This document shows positions 19,561-28,362 of a DNA stretch of 64,000 bases, one piece after another. The stretch is from the NCBI RefSeq assembly GCF_018623035.1, contig NZ_CP076023.1:1984001-2048000 (forward strand). The letters run 5' to 3'. The notes beneath the pieces were generated by a model. That model saw nothing but the letters and a program-made list of their open reading frames with translations, ran no database searches and was not told where the DNA came from. Source of the DNA: Cellulomonas dongxiuzhuiae (GTDB lineage Bacteria > Actinomycetota > Actinomycetes > Actinomycetales > Cellulomonadaceae). Made by a program: the position numbers and the translations under genes. The stretch's first letter is position 1. Each line of letters starts with the position of its first letter.

Positions 19561-21075
19561 GTGACGGACAGCTACCCGGGCGGACCCACGCGGCCGCTCC
19601 CGCCCTACCGACCGGTGACCGGCGAACGTCCCCCAGCAGCGGCCGTGTTCCTGCCCGTGCCGTCGCAGTCCCACGACGCGCGGCCGCCTGCGACCTCCGC
19701 CTTCCCGTCGCGTCCGATGCAGCCGGGTGAGACGTTCGCACCTGCGGACCCGCCGCCCCCGCCGGTGCCGCCGTCGCAGCGGGTGCCGGTGCCGCAGCAG
19801 CCGACGGCGGCGATGCCGGTCAGTCCCGTCCCGCCGGCAGCGGGCCACGCGCGCGCCGCGGGTCCCGGTGCCCCGCGTGCCGCGGCACCGCAGCAGCAGC
19901 GCTCGGGCAGCGGCATGCAGCGCCAGCCCGACGACATCGACATCGACCAGGTCCTGCGCGCCATGGTCGAGGCGGGCGGCTCCGACCTGCACCTGACGGC
20001 CGGCGCGCCGCCGACGGTCCGGATCTCGGGGAGCCTGAAGCCCCTCGGCGGGTTCGCCCCGATGATGCCCGAGCCGCTGCGCCGCTCGATCTACGCGATG
20101 CTCACGCAGAAGAACCGGGAGAAGTTCGAGGCGAACCTCGAGCTCGACATCTCGCACGCCGTGCGCGGGCTCGCGCGGTTCCGGGTCAACGTCTACCAGC
20201 AGCGCGAGTCCGTCGGGGCCGCGTTCCGCGTGATCCCGTACGAGATCAAGGAGCTCAAGGACCTCGGTGTGCCGCCGATCGTCGGCACGTTCGCGGGCAT
20301 GCCGCGCGGCCTGGTCCTCGTGACCGGACCGACGGGCTCGGGGAAGTCGACGACGCTCGCGTCGATCGTCGACCTCGCGAACCGCACGCGCGAGGACCAC
20401 ATCATGACGGTCGAGGACCCCATCGAGTTCCTGCACCGGCACAAGAAGTGCGTCGTCAACCAGCGCGAGGTCGGCGCGGACACGCACTCGTTCGCGAACG
20501 CCCTCAAGCACGTGCTGCGCCAGGACCCCGACATCATCCTGGTCGGCGAGATGCGTGACCTGGAGACCATCTCGGTGGCGCTGACCGCGGCCGAGACCGG
20601 GCACCTGGTCTTCGCGACCCTGCACACGCAGGACGCCGCGCAGACCATCGACCGCATCATCGACGTGTTCCCCGCCCACCAGCAGGCCCAGGTGCGCACG
20701 CAGCTCGCGGGTGCGCTGCAGGGCGTCGTCTGCCAGACGCTCGTCAAGCGGTCCGACGGTCCGGGGCGTGCGGTGGCCACCGAGGTGCTGATCGCCACAC
20801 CGGCCATCCGCAACCTCATCCGTGAGGGCAAGACGCACCAGATCTACTCGGCGATGCAGGCCGGTGCCCAGCAGGGGATGCACACGCTCGACCAGCACCT
20901 CGCGGACCTGGTGAAGGACAACAAGGTCACCTACGAGGCGGGGCTGGAGGCGTGCCACCACGTCGAGGACTACAACCGCCTGACCGGCCGGTTCTCCGGC
21001 GGCAGCCAGGGCGCGGCCGGCATGGGCGGCATGGACCCGTACGCGAGCATGGAGATGGACATGGGGAGCATGTGA
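19561..21075 (+). CDS. pilT: Type IV pilus retraction ATPase PilT with a long Pro-rich N-terminal extension
   Basis: A 504-residue hexameric ATPase that depolymerises the pilus. Residues 1 to about 122 are a Pro/Ala/Gln-rich, probably disordered extension. The PilT core then begins at IDIDQVLRAMVEAGGSDLHL. Walker A GPTGSGKST is at 256-264, Walker B is ILVGEMRD, the His box is TGHLVFATLHT, and AIRNLIREGK (from 415) is the motif needed for retraction in known PilT proteins. It lacks the PilB zinc cysteines. GTG 19561 follows GGAGG by six bases. The usual family length is about 350-370, so the extension is unusual. It overlaps pilC by one base. Confidence 0.95.
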   Translation: MTDSYPGGPTRPLPPYRPVTGERPPAAAVFLPVPSQSHDARPPATSAFPSRPMQPGETFAPADPPPPPVPPSQRVPVPQQPTAAMPVSPVPPAAGHARAAGPGAPRAAAPQQQRSGSGMQRQPDDIDIDQVLRAMVEAGGSDLHLTAGAPPTVRISGSLKPLGGFAPMMPEPLRRSIYAMLTQKNREKFEANLELDISHAVRGLARFRVNVYQQRESVGAAFRVIPYEIKELKDLGVPPIVGTFAGMPRGLVLVTGPTGSGKSTTLASIVDLANRTREDHIMTVEDPIEFLHRHKKCVVNQREVGADTHSFANALKHVLRQDPDIILVGEMRDLETISVALTAAETGHLVFATLHTQDAAQTIDRIIDVFPAHQQAQVRTQLAGALQGVVCQTLVKRSDGPGRAVATEVLIATPAIRNLIREGKTHQIYSAMQAGAQQGMHTLDQHLADLVKDNKVTYEAGLEACHHVEDYNRLTGRFSGGSQGAAGMGGMDPYASMEMDMGSM

Positions 21076-22304
21076 TGGCCGAGGGGACGAAGACCTTCGA
21101 GTACGCGGTCCGCGACCGCGAGGGCAAGATCGTCAAGGGCCGGCTCGAGGCCACGGACCAGGCGGCCGTCGCGAACAAGCTCAAGTCGATCGGGGTCGCG
21201 CCCGTCTCGATCCAGGAGGTCGCGACCGGCGGCCTGAACGCCGAGCTCAAGATCCCCGGCATGTCCGACCGGGTCAAGATGAAGGATCTGGCGATCATGG
21301 CGCGCCAGATGGCCACGATGATCGACTCCGGTCTCTCGCTGCTGCGCGCCCTGAGCATCGTGGCCGAGCAGACCGAGAACAAGGCGCTGGCCCGCCGGCT
21401 CGCGCAGGTCCGCAACGACGTCGAGCAGGGCGTCGCCTTTTCCGTCGGGCTCGGCAAGCATCCGGACGTGTTCCCGCCACTCATGATCAACATGGTCAAG
21501 GCCGGCGAGGTCGGCGGGTTCCTCGACCAGGTCCTGATCTCCGTCGCGGACAACTTCGAGTCCGAGGTCAAGCTCCGCGGTCAGATCAAGTCGGCGATGA
21601 CCTACCCGGTCGTCGTCTTCATCATCGCCATCCTCGCCACGGTCGGCATGCTGCTGTTCATCGTCCCGGTCTTCCAGGAGATGTTCGAGAACCTGGGTGG
21701 AAAGCTGCCTGCCCCGACGCAGTTCCTCGTGACGATGTCGAACGTCATGAAGGTCGCGATCCTGCCCCTGCTCGCCGCCTTCGGCGTGTTCACGTGGTGG
21801 TGGTCCAAGCACAAGAACGACCGTGCGATCCGTGAGCGGCTCGACCCCCTCAAGTTGAAGATCCCCGTCTTCGGCAAGCTTTTCCAGAAGGTCGCGGTCG
21901 CGCGTTTCACGCGCAACTTCGGCACGATGCTCCGCTCCGGCGTCCCGATCCTGCAGGCTCTCGACATCATCGGCGAGACCAGCGGCAACCTCGTGCTCGA
22001 GAAGGCGGCGCACTCCGTGCAGGAGTCGGTGCGCTCCGGGCAGTCCCTCTCGGGCCCGCTCTCCCTGCACCCGGTGTTTCCTCCGATGGTCGTGCAGATG
22101 ATGGCGGTGGGCGAGGACACCGGTGCGCTGGACACGATGCTCGAGAAGGTCGCGCAGTTCTACGACCAGGAGGTCGAGGCGACGACGGCGCAGCTCACGA
22201 GCCTGATCGAGCCGCTCATGATCGTCGTCATCGGCGGTGTGGTCGGCGGCATGATCATCGCGTTGTACCTGCCCATCTTCTCGATGTTCGAGCTCGTCCA
22301 GTAG
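21075..22304 (+). CDS. pilC: Type IV pilus inner-membrane platform protein PilC
   Basis: A 409-residue polytopic membrane protein on which the PilB and PilT motors act. Two T2SSF domains (about 70-195 and 272-395) each carry the MARQMATMIDSGLSLL or TRNFGTMLRSGVPIL signature, with hydrophobic helices near 175-205, 225-245 and 375-400. The N-terminus TKTFEYAVRDREGKIVKG is conserved in PilC/GspF. Start ATG 21075 overlaps the pilT TGA; an in-frame GTG lies three bases earlier. It ends 61 bases before the promoter of pilA. Confidence 0.95.
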   Translation: MAEGTKTFEYAVRDREGKIVKGRLEATDQAAVANKLKSIGVAPVSIQEVATGGLNAELKIPGMSDRVKMKDLAIMARQMATMIDSGLSLLRALSIVAEQTENKALARRLAQVRNDVEQGVAFSVGLGKHPDVFPPLMINMVKAGEVGGFLDQVLISVADNFESEVKLRGQIKSAMTYPVVVFIIAILATVGMLLFIVPVFQEMFENLGGKLPAPTQFLVTMSNVMKVAILPLLAAFGVFTWWWSKHKNDRAIRERLDPLKLKIPVFGKLFQKVAVARFTRNFGTMLRSGVPILQALDIIGETSGNLVLEKAAHSVQESVRSGQSLSGPLSLHPVFPPMVVQMMAVGEDTGALDTMLEKVAQFYDQEVEATTAQLTSLIEPLMIVVIGGVVGGMIIALYLPIFSMFELVQ

Positions 22305-22364
22305 GTCCCGCGGGACACCGACTGGTCCGCTCGGGTGAAGTTCCCGGTGTGAATCCGACAGCCG

Positions 22365-22393
22365 CTCAAGGGCGATCTCCGACGGCCCGATCT
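22365..22393 (+). promoter_or_regulatory. FliA/WhiG-type promoter of pilA
   Basis: CTCA (22365-22368), 17 bases, then CCCGATCT (22386-22393). The CCGAT core is kept. Transcription would start near 22400, leaving a leader of about 65 bases with a small CCGGC/GCCGG hairpin (22413-22427) and AAGGAG at 22454-22459. Confidence 0.55.
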
Positions 22394-22468
22394 CGTGGGG
22401 GCAGCACCCGAACCGGCATCCCGCCGGAATTCGTCTGACACTTCCCTTCCCTCAAGGAGCACATCGTG

Positions 22469-22906
22469 ATGGCACGTCTCCGCAAGGCTCAGGACGAGCA
22501 GGACCAGGGCTTCACCCTGATCGAGCTCCTCGTCGTCATCATCATCATCGGCATCCTCTCCGCGATCGCCATCCCGGTCTTCCTGAACCAGCGTGAGCGC
22601 GCCGTGGCCACCGCCGCGCGGGCCGACGTCTCGGTCCTGGCGAAGGAGATCTCGACGGCGATCATCGACAACAGCACGGCGCTGCCGGCCGTGGCCATCG
22701 CGACCGGCTCGTACACCGTGACCCCTGCCGGCGGTACTGCCCGCGTTGTCGGCCCGGTCAGCAACGCCGGCTTCACGGCTCCGACGATCCCGACCACGGC
22801 GACCACCAGCGACTGGTGCGTGCAGCTCACGGTCGCGGGTGCTGGTGCCATCACGGCAGTCAGCTACGACTCGCAGACCGGCGCGAAGGATGCGGCCTGC
22901 TCCTGA
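22469..22906 (+). CDS. pilA: Type IV major prepilin
   Basis: A 145-residue prepilin. A 14-residue charged leader ends in Gly14, followed by FTLIELLVVIIIIGIL, so cleavage by PilD would leave an N-terminal Phe with Glu at +5, and a mature pilin of 131 residues. The globular part is short, with two Cys near the C-terminus (DWCVQL and the final ACS) that probably form a disulfide. ATG 22469 is nine bases from AAGGAG; GTG 22466 is also possible. Its own promoter and the terminator after it fit a gene expressed more than its neighbours. Confidence 0.94.
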   Translation: MARLRKAQDEQDQGFTLIELLVVIIIIGILSAIAIPVFLNQRERAVATAARADVSVLAKEISTAIIDNSTALPAVAIATGSYTVTPAGGTARVVGPVSNAGFTAPTIPTTATTSDWCVQLTVAGAGAITAVSYDSQTGAKDAACS

Positions 22907-22937
22907 TCTGAGCACCGCGTGATCGCGGTGTGACCTG

Positions 22938-22970
22938 GGTGGGGCGGGGGACGACGTCCCCCGCCCCACC
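22938..22970 (+). terminator. Strong terminator hairpin after pilA
   Basis: A 15-base-pair stem (22938-22952 with 22956-22970) closes on a three-base loop, 32 bases after the pilA stop. It separates pilA from the minor pilin operon, which has no obvious promoter of its own, so some read-through is likely needed. Confidence 0.8.
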
Positions 22971-23020
22971 TGCACGACCCGCACTCCCACACCCCCGCAC
23001 GGTCCCCGGAGGCTCGCCCC

Positions 23021-24904
23021 ATGGTGCAGAGGCAGACCACCCGCGGCGCTCATGCCGACGACGGCATGAGCCTGGTCGAGGTGCTGATCGCCGCTGTCGT
23101 GCTGGCGATCCTGTCGACCGCGGTCCTCGGGGTCATCCTGCGCACGCAGGCCGCCAACGTGGACACGCGTTCGCGGACCGCGGCGGCCAGCCTCGCCCAG
23201 CGCGAGATCGAGTTCGTCCGTGAGGAGTTCGTCCGGACGCCCACCAGCCCCGTCGACATCGCCAACGCCGGCGTCGTCACCAACGCCCATCCCCTCACCG
23301 GCGGTACCGCCGGGTCGCCGCTGGTGCTCGACAACGTGCCGTACACGGTGACCCGCTCCGTGGCGTGGAACGTCACGGGCACCGGGGCCTCCGCGTGCGA
23401 GGGCGGGTCGCTCGTGCAGCACCCGACGCTGGGCGTCACGGTCGCCGTGACGTGGCCCAACATGGGCGCCACCCGACCGGTCCTGTCCCACATCCAGCTG
23501 GCCCCGCCGAAGGGCACGAGCGTCTCGGCCACGCAGGGCTTCGTGGCGGTCAAGGTCGTCGACTCCGACGGCGCCCCGCACGCGGGGCGCACGGTGCGCG
23601 TGACCAGCACGGCCGGTGCGACGACGTCGTCTCTCACCGACACCGCCGGCTGTGCGGTCGTCGCGGTCAACCCGCCGGCCGCCGGGAGCGTCTACACGGC
23701 GCGGTTGGGCGACGTCGGGTTCGTCGACGTCTCGGGGGTGCCCGACCCGTCGAAGCAGACCGGCGTCCTGAAGGCGGGTCAGCTCAACGCGAACCTGAGC
23801 TTCGCGTACGACCGTGCGGCGACGCTGCGGGTGCGCGTGGTCGACGGGTCGGGTGCGCTCCTGCCCGACAGCGCGGCGGCAGGCGCCCTGCTGACCGTCG
23901 CGGCCACGGTGAGCTCCGGTTCGTCGGCCACGTCGGAGCACACCGCGACCGGCAGCGAGACCACGATCGGGGGCCTGTGGCCGTCGCGCTACGGTGCGTA
24001 CTTCGGTGCAGCGCCACCCCCCGGCGGGTACGCCTCGGTCGAGCTCGAGCCGGGCGCGACCGGCCAGGTCGACGTCGTCCTGAAGTTCGCCGAGGGCACG
24101 ATCGGCAACCTGCCCCCCGGCACGACGGGTGTCGTCGCGGTGCCGGGCACCGGTGGGTGCACGGCGCCCGGGGCACGGTCGGTCGACCCCGCCGGGTTCA
24201 GCCTGATGCCGGGGCAGTGGACGTTCTGGGCGACCGGTGCGGCCTTCACCTGTGCCACCGGCCCGACGGTCACCCTCGTCGGCGGCCCCGCCGGCACCAT
24301 CGGCTTCGCGCCGTCCGTCCTCCGGGTCGTCGGCGTGCCCGCCGGTGGCACCCTCTGGGCGGTCAGTACGACGAAGGCCACCGGTCTGACGACCTGCGCG
24401 GGAGCCGCGACCGCCGGTGTCGCACTGAACGTGGACGCGGCGCGCACCGGACCGCTGCCACTGCCCGCCGGCGACTGGTTCGTGTACCGCACGAACGGGG
24501 CCGCCGACGGCCCCTGCCTGTCGGTACCGGCGACTGCCTACCCGCAGAACGTCGCCTACGGCACGAGCTCGACCCTGACCTGGGTCGATCGGCCGCCGCC
24601 GGTGGGACTGACGATCACGAACGTGCCCTCCGGCAACCAGTGGCGCGTGTTCGTCTCGCGCACGACCCGCTCGGCGAACTGCGGGACGACGCTGCCGGCG
24701 GGTGCCGTGCAGGTGGGCGCTCTGAACGCCAGGAACGTCACAGGCTCCGTCGAGCAAGGTGTCTGGTACGTCTACCGGCAGCGCACCGACGGCAACACGA
24801 GCACGCGATGCACGCTGATGAAGGGTCCCGGGACCGTGACGATCTCCGGTACGGCCACGGCCTACTCGGCGGACTTCATGAGCGGCCTGGTGACGTCGTC
24901 ATGA
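23021..24904 (+). CDS. Large PilV-like minor pilin with repeated ectodomain modules
   Basis: A 627-residue class III prepilin: a leader ending DDG15, then MSLVEVLIAAVVLAILS with Glu at +5. It is far larger than usual minor pilins (150-250). An Ig-like or carboxypeptidase-regulatory-like domain with VVDSDGAPHAGRTVRVTS lies near residues 174-205, and a second begins near 265 (LRVRVVDGSG). From about 380 to the end are three related modules, each with a Cys, a Gly-x-Trp aromatic strand (GQWTFWATG, GDWFVYRTN, GVWYVYRQR) and a second Cys. It is probably a tip or adhesive pilin; no specific ligand can be inferred. It overlaps the next gene by four bases. Confidence 0.82.
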   Translation: MVQRQTTRGAHADDGMSLVEVLIAAVVLAILSTAVLGVILRTQAANVDTRSRTAAASLAQREIEFVREEFVRTPTSPVDIANAGVVTNAHPLTGGTAGSPLVLDNVPYTVTRSVAWNVTGTGASACEGGSLVQHPTLGVTVAVTWPNMGATRPVLSHIQLAPPKGTSVSATQGFVAVKVVDSDGAPHAGRTVRVTSTAGATTSSLTDTAGCAVVAVNPPAAGSVYTARLGDVGFVDVSGVPDPSKQTGVLKAGQLNANLSFAYDRAATLRVRVVDGSGALLPDSAAAGALLTVAATVSSGSSATSEHTATGSETTIGGLWPSRYGAYFGAAPPPGGYASVELEPGATGQVDVVLKFAEGTIGNLPPGTTGVVAVPGTGGCTAPGARSVDPAGFSLMPGQWTFWATGAAFTCATGPTVTLVGGPAGTIGFAPSVLRVVGVPAGGTLWAVSTTKATGLTTCAGAATAGVALNVDAARTGPLPLPAGDWFVYRTNGAADGPCLSVPATAYPQNVAYGTSSTLTWVDRPPPVGLTITNVPSGNQWRVFVSRTTRSANCGTTLPAGAVQVGALNARNVTGSVEQGVWYVYRQRTDGNTSTRCTLMKGPGTVTISGTATAYSADFMSGLVTSS

Positions 24905-25647
24905 GGCGGCTGCGCAGTCGGCGCGGTGACGCCGGGACGACGATGTCGGAGCTCGTGGTCGTCATGTTCGTGCTGTCGATCATCGTGATCGCGACGATGA
25001 CGCTGACCGTCACCATGCAGCGCACCAACGCCCAGACGATGAACCGCCAGGAACAGATCGACGGCGTGCGCTTCGCGATGGACCGGATCAGCCGCACGCT
25101 GCGGTCCGCCGTACGTCCCAGCCAGCTGTCGACGGCCTGCGCGACGTGCACCGCCGACGCGTTCGTCTCGGGGCAGCAGTTCGCCGTGCAGTTCTACGCC
25201 AACGTCGAGAGCACGTACTCGGTGGTGGTCCCCAGCCGGGTCACCTACTCGGTGGCCGCGACCGGCCCCACCGCCGGTGTCCTGGTCGAACGGGTCCAGG
25301 AGCCGGACCAGGGCACACCCACGGCGTCCGGCTGGACGTACTGCGACGCAGAGGCCGCCGGGGCGACAGCGGCGTGCAAGGCGCGGCTGCAACGCCGGAC
25401 GCTCGCGACCGGCGTGCGCGCGACCGGCACACCCATGTTCGCGTACTACGCGAACAACAACACGGCTCTCAGCGCTGCCGGTACGGGGCTCGCGGCCACC
25501 GAGTTGGCCACCGTCATGGCCGTCGAGGTGCAGCTCACTGCGACCAGCACCGGCGTGGCCGCCGCTCAACCCACCACCATCGTCCAACGCGTGCTTCTCA
25601 CCAACCCGTACACCCTGCTGCGACCCGACCCCGGAGCGACCCCGTGA
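24901..25647 (+). CDS. PilW-like minor prepilin
   Basis: A 248-residue prepilin. The leader ends at Gly12, followed by TTMSELVVVMFVLSIIVIA with Glu at +5. The PilW/PulJ-like pattern continues in the helix after the membrane segment (QEQIDGVRFAMDRISRTLRSAV). The ectodomain contains four Cys (ACATC, YCDAE, AACKA). It overlaps the PilV-like gene (ATGA) and the PilX-like gene (TGATG), so the three are translated together. The expected role is priming pilus assembly as part of a tip complex. Confidence 0.82.
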   Translation: MRRLRSRRGDAGTTMSELVVVMFVLSIIVIATMTLTVTMQRTNAQTMNRQEQIDGVRFAMDRISRTLRSAVRPSQLSTACATCTADAFVSGQQFAVQFYANVESTYSVVVPSRVTYSVAATGPTAGVLVERVQEPDQGTPTASGWTYCDAEAAGATAACKARLQRRTLATGVRATGTPMFAYYANNNTALSAAGTGLAATELATVMAVEVQLTATSTGVAAAQPTTIVQRVLLTNPYTLLRPDPGATP

Positions 25648-27557
25648 TGCGACTGATGCGGACGCGCCTCGGCGCGCGTCACGACGACACCGGTGCCGGC
25701 CTCGTTCTCGTCGTGGGGTCGATGATGGTGCTGACCATGCTCGCCCTGACCGCGCTCGCCTCCGTCACCGCCAGCGAGCGGCTGGCACGGCATTCGCAGG
25801 ACTACCAGGCGGCTGCCGCCGCTGCGCAGGCGGGCGTCGAGGAGTTCATCAGCAGGGTCAACCGCGAGGACTCCTACGGCTCGACCATCGACTGCCTCAA
25901 CCCCGCGTGGCGTGCTCCGACGACGACCGCCAACTCGTGCGGCTGGAACGCCGCGACCACGGTGGGTTGGGCGCCGGTCGTACCCGGCGAGACGGACCCC
26001 GCCGCCGCATGGTTCCACTACTCCGTCGACGCGAGCCGCAAGACGGCCGAGGGGTCGATCCTGCTGACCGTCACGGGCCGCGTCAACGGGGTGTACCGCA
26101 CCGTCGAGACCGCTGTCGGCAAGGGCGGCTCGACGGACTACGTCTACTACACCGACTTCGAGTCGGCCGACCCTGCCAACATCCAGGCCTACACGGCGGC
26201 GGAGAAGGCCTCGATGAGCGCCGCGCAGCGCAACGCCTGCGGGATCAACGGTCACTCCAACGCGCTGTACTGGTGGAAGAAGAACGCCGCGAACCAGACA
26301 CGCTCGTCGTACGGCTGCGAGGAGATCACCTTCATCGACGGCGACCGCCTCGACGGGCAGGTCCACACCAACGACACGATCTTCGCCTCGATCCGCACGT
26401 CCGGTGCCCCGAAGCCCTCGTTCCTCGAGCCGGTGACCACGTCCGACGAGCGCTGCCGGACACCCGGGACGACGAACTCGCAGTGGGAGGACCGGTGCCT
26501 GCGCCCCTCGACGAACAGCCTCAACGGCCTGGCGAACTTCAACAGCAAGCCGCCGTCCTACAAGGACCCGCTGTACCTCGACGACACGTCGGCCGAGTTC
26601 GTGAACCACCCGGGGTGCCACTACTACGGGTCGACGCGCGTGATCTTCCGCAGCAACGGGCGCATGACCGTCTGGAACAAGCGCGTCAACAACAACAACA
26701 CCGCACCGGTCTCGATCGCGGCGCCCGACGGCACGCAGCGCGGCTGCGGGACCCTCGACCAGCTGGATGCCGGTGCCGACCTCGAGATCCCCGACGACAT
26801 GGTCCTGTACGTCGGAGCGTCGTCGGCACCCATGCGGGAGTGCTACAAGGGAGAGATCGGCGGGCCGACGGGTCGGGCGCTGCCGCTCGGCACGTACACC
26901 GGTGCCGCGGCCGGCAGCGGGGGCACCTACCAGCGTGACGTCAACATGGAGGAGCCAACGAAAGCCTGCTCCCGCGGCAACCTGTACGCCGAGGGCATCG
27001 TCAACGGTCACGTCACGCTCGCCGCGGCGGAGTCCGTGATCGTGACCGGTGACCTCGTGCTCGCCGACGGACGCACCGAGGGCTCCTCGGACCTGCTCGG
27101 ACTCGTCGCGACGAACTCCGTCGAGGTCTTCCACCCCCGCATGGTCACGGTGAACGCCACCCGCAACTACGTAGGTGCACCTTGGTACTGGGGCAACCCG
27201 AGCGGTGAATCCGACCCCAGCACGGACTGGCCCACGCGGTACACCGACCCCACGACCAGCTCCTACTTCCCGTCCTCGGGTGTCCAGATCGCCGGGTCGA
27301 TCCAGACGCTGCAGCACTCGTTCCTCGTGCAGAAGCACTCGGTGGGCGGCGCCCTCGGAACGCTCTACGTGTACGGCTCCATCGCCCAGCGGTGGCGCGG
27401 TATCGTCGGGCAGGGCACGAACGGGTACACGAAGTCGTACAACTACGACAAGCGCCTGCGTTACGCGTCGCCGCCCTACTTCCCCCGCTGGGCCAACGCC
27501 GAGTGGAGCCTGCGCTACACCGGCGAGACGACGACGCCCGACGAGGTGAGGACCTGA
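25647..27557 (+). CDS. PilX-like pilus-associated protein, unusually large
   Basis: A 636-residue protein with one N-terminal hydrophobic helix (about 15-38, GLVLVVGSMMVLTMLALTALA) followed by an Ala-rich amphipathic helix (YQAAAAAAQAGVEEF), as in PilX N-terminal domains. There is no G|xxxxE prepilin site, so it may not be cleaved by PilD. The large ectodomain is rich in Cys, Asn, Tyr and Trp and is otherwise unrecognised; a repetitive beta-helix-like part may begin near 430 (LYAEGIVNGHVTLAAAESVIVTGDLVL). ATG 25647 overlaps the PilW-like stop; GTG 25644 is the alternative. Confidence 0.75.
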   Translation: MRLMRTRLGARHDDTGAGLVLVVGSMMVLTMLALTALASVTASERLARHSQDYQAAAAAAQAGVEEFISRVNREDSYGSTIDCLNPAWRAPTTTANSCGWNAATTVGWAPVVPGETDPAAAWFHYSVDASRKTAEGSILLTVTGRVNGVYRTVETAVGKGGSTDYVYYTDFESADPANIQAYTAAEKASMSAAQRNACGINGHSNALYWWKKNAANQTRSSYGCEEITFIDGDRLDGQVHTNDTIFASIRTSGAPKPSFLEPVTTSDERCRTPGTTNSQWEDRCLRPSTNSLNGLANFNSKPPSYKDPLYLDDTSAEFVNHPGCHYYGSTRVIFRSNGRMTVWNKRVNNNNTAPVSIAAPDGTQRGCGTLDQLDAGADLEIPDDMVLYVGASSAPMRECYKGEIGGPTGRALPLGTYTGAAAGSGGTYQRDVNMEEPTKACSRGNLYAEGIVNGHVTLAAAESVIVTGDLVLADGRTEGSSDLLGLVATNSVEVFHPRMVTVNATRNYVGAPWYWGNPSGESDPSTDWPTRYTDPTTSSYFPSSGVQIAGSIQTLQHSFLVQKHSVGGALGTLYVYGSIAQRWRGIVGQGTNGYTKSYNYDKRLRYASPPYFPRWANAEWSLRYTGETTTPDEVRT

Positions 27558-27559
27558 CC

Positions 27560-28357
27560 GTGGACGCCGTGGAGATCGCCGGTCTCGTTCTCCTCGGCCT
27601 CTTCGGCATGGTCGTCGGGTCGTTCCTCAACGTCGTCGTCTGGCGGGTGCCCCGCGGGGAGTCGGTGGTCAGGCCCCCGAGCGCGTGCCCGACGTGCCGG
27701 GCTCGCATCGTCTGGTACGACAACGTTCCCGTGGTCTCGTGGCTCGTGCTGCGGGGGAGGTGCCGGCGGTGCGCTGCGCGCATCAGCGTGCGGTACCCGG
27801 TCGTGGAGCTCGTGACGGGCCTGCTGTTCGTGGGGACCGCGCTGGTGGTCGGCTGGACCCTCGCCCTGCCGGCGTTCCTGTACCTCGTGTCGATCTCCGT
27901 CGCGCTCGCCGCCATCGACGTCGACGTGCACCGGTTGCCGGATGCGATCGTCCTGCCGTCGTACGCCGTGGCCGGGGTCCTTCTCGTGCTGGCGTCGTGG
28001 ACGCCTGGTGAGGGCGTCGACACCGACGCCCTGGTGCGCGCGGCTGCGGGCTCGGGCGCGCTCTTCCTGCTGTACCTCGTGCTGGCCCTCATCCACCCGC
28101 GGGGCATGGGGCTCGGCGACCTCAAGCTCTCGGGCGTGCTCGGGCTGTACCTCGGCTGGGTCGGTTGGGGCGCTCTGGCGGTCGGTGCCTTCGCCGCGTT
28201 CCTCCTCGGCGGCCTCTACGGCGTCGTCCTGATGGTCGCGGGACGTGCGGGCCGCAAGACCCAGGTGCCCTTCGGGCCGTGGATGCTCCTGGGGGCGGTG
28301 CTCGGCGTCGTCGTCGGCGAGCCCCTGGCTGCGTGGTACATCCGCATTGCCGTCTGA
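27560..28357 (+). CDS. pilD: Prepilin peptidase / N-methyltransferase PilD
   Basis: A 265-residue aspartyl membrane protease that cleaves and N-methylates prepilins. GMVVGSFLNVVVWRVPRGES is the family start. Four Cys in two CXXC pairs (CPTC, CRRC) mark the methyltransferase domain. Catalytic Asp residues are Asp120 (AAIDVDVHRLPD) and Asp187 (GLGDLKL, the GXGD motif). About eight transmembrane helices. GTG 27560 begins two bases after the PilX-like stop, so it is the last gene of the minor pilin operon. Substrates are the pilins encoded just upstream. Confidence 0.95.
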   Translation: MDAVEIAGLVLLGLFGMVVGSFLNVVVWRVPRGESVVRPPSACPTCRARIVWYDNVPVVSWLVLRGRCRRCAARISVRYPVVELVTGLLFVGTALVVGWTLALPAFLYLVSISVALAAIDVDVHRLPDAIVLPSYAVAGVLLVLASWTPGEGVDTDALVRAAAGSGALFLLYLVLALIHPRGMGLGDLKLSGVLGLYLGWVGWGALAVGAFAAFLLGGLYGVVLMVAGRAGRKTQVPFGPWMLLGAVLGVVVGEPLAAWYIRIAV

Positions 28358-28362
28358 CCCGG

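Noticed and set aside
22394..22468. Leader of pilA as a possible c-di-GMP riboswitch
   Set aside because: The conserved c-di-GMP-I or -II aptamer blocks are not present; only one small hairpin is seen.
24150..24890. Repeats in the PilV-like gene as a CRISPR or DNA satellite
   Set aside because: The similarity is at protein level between diverged modules; the DNA has no identical repeats of regular length.
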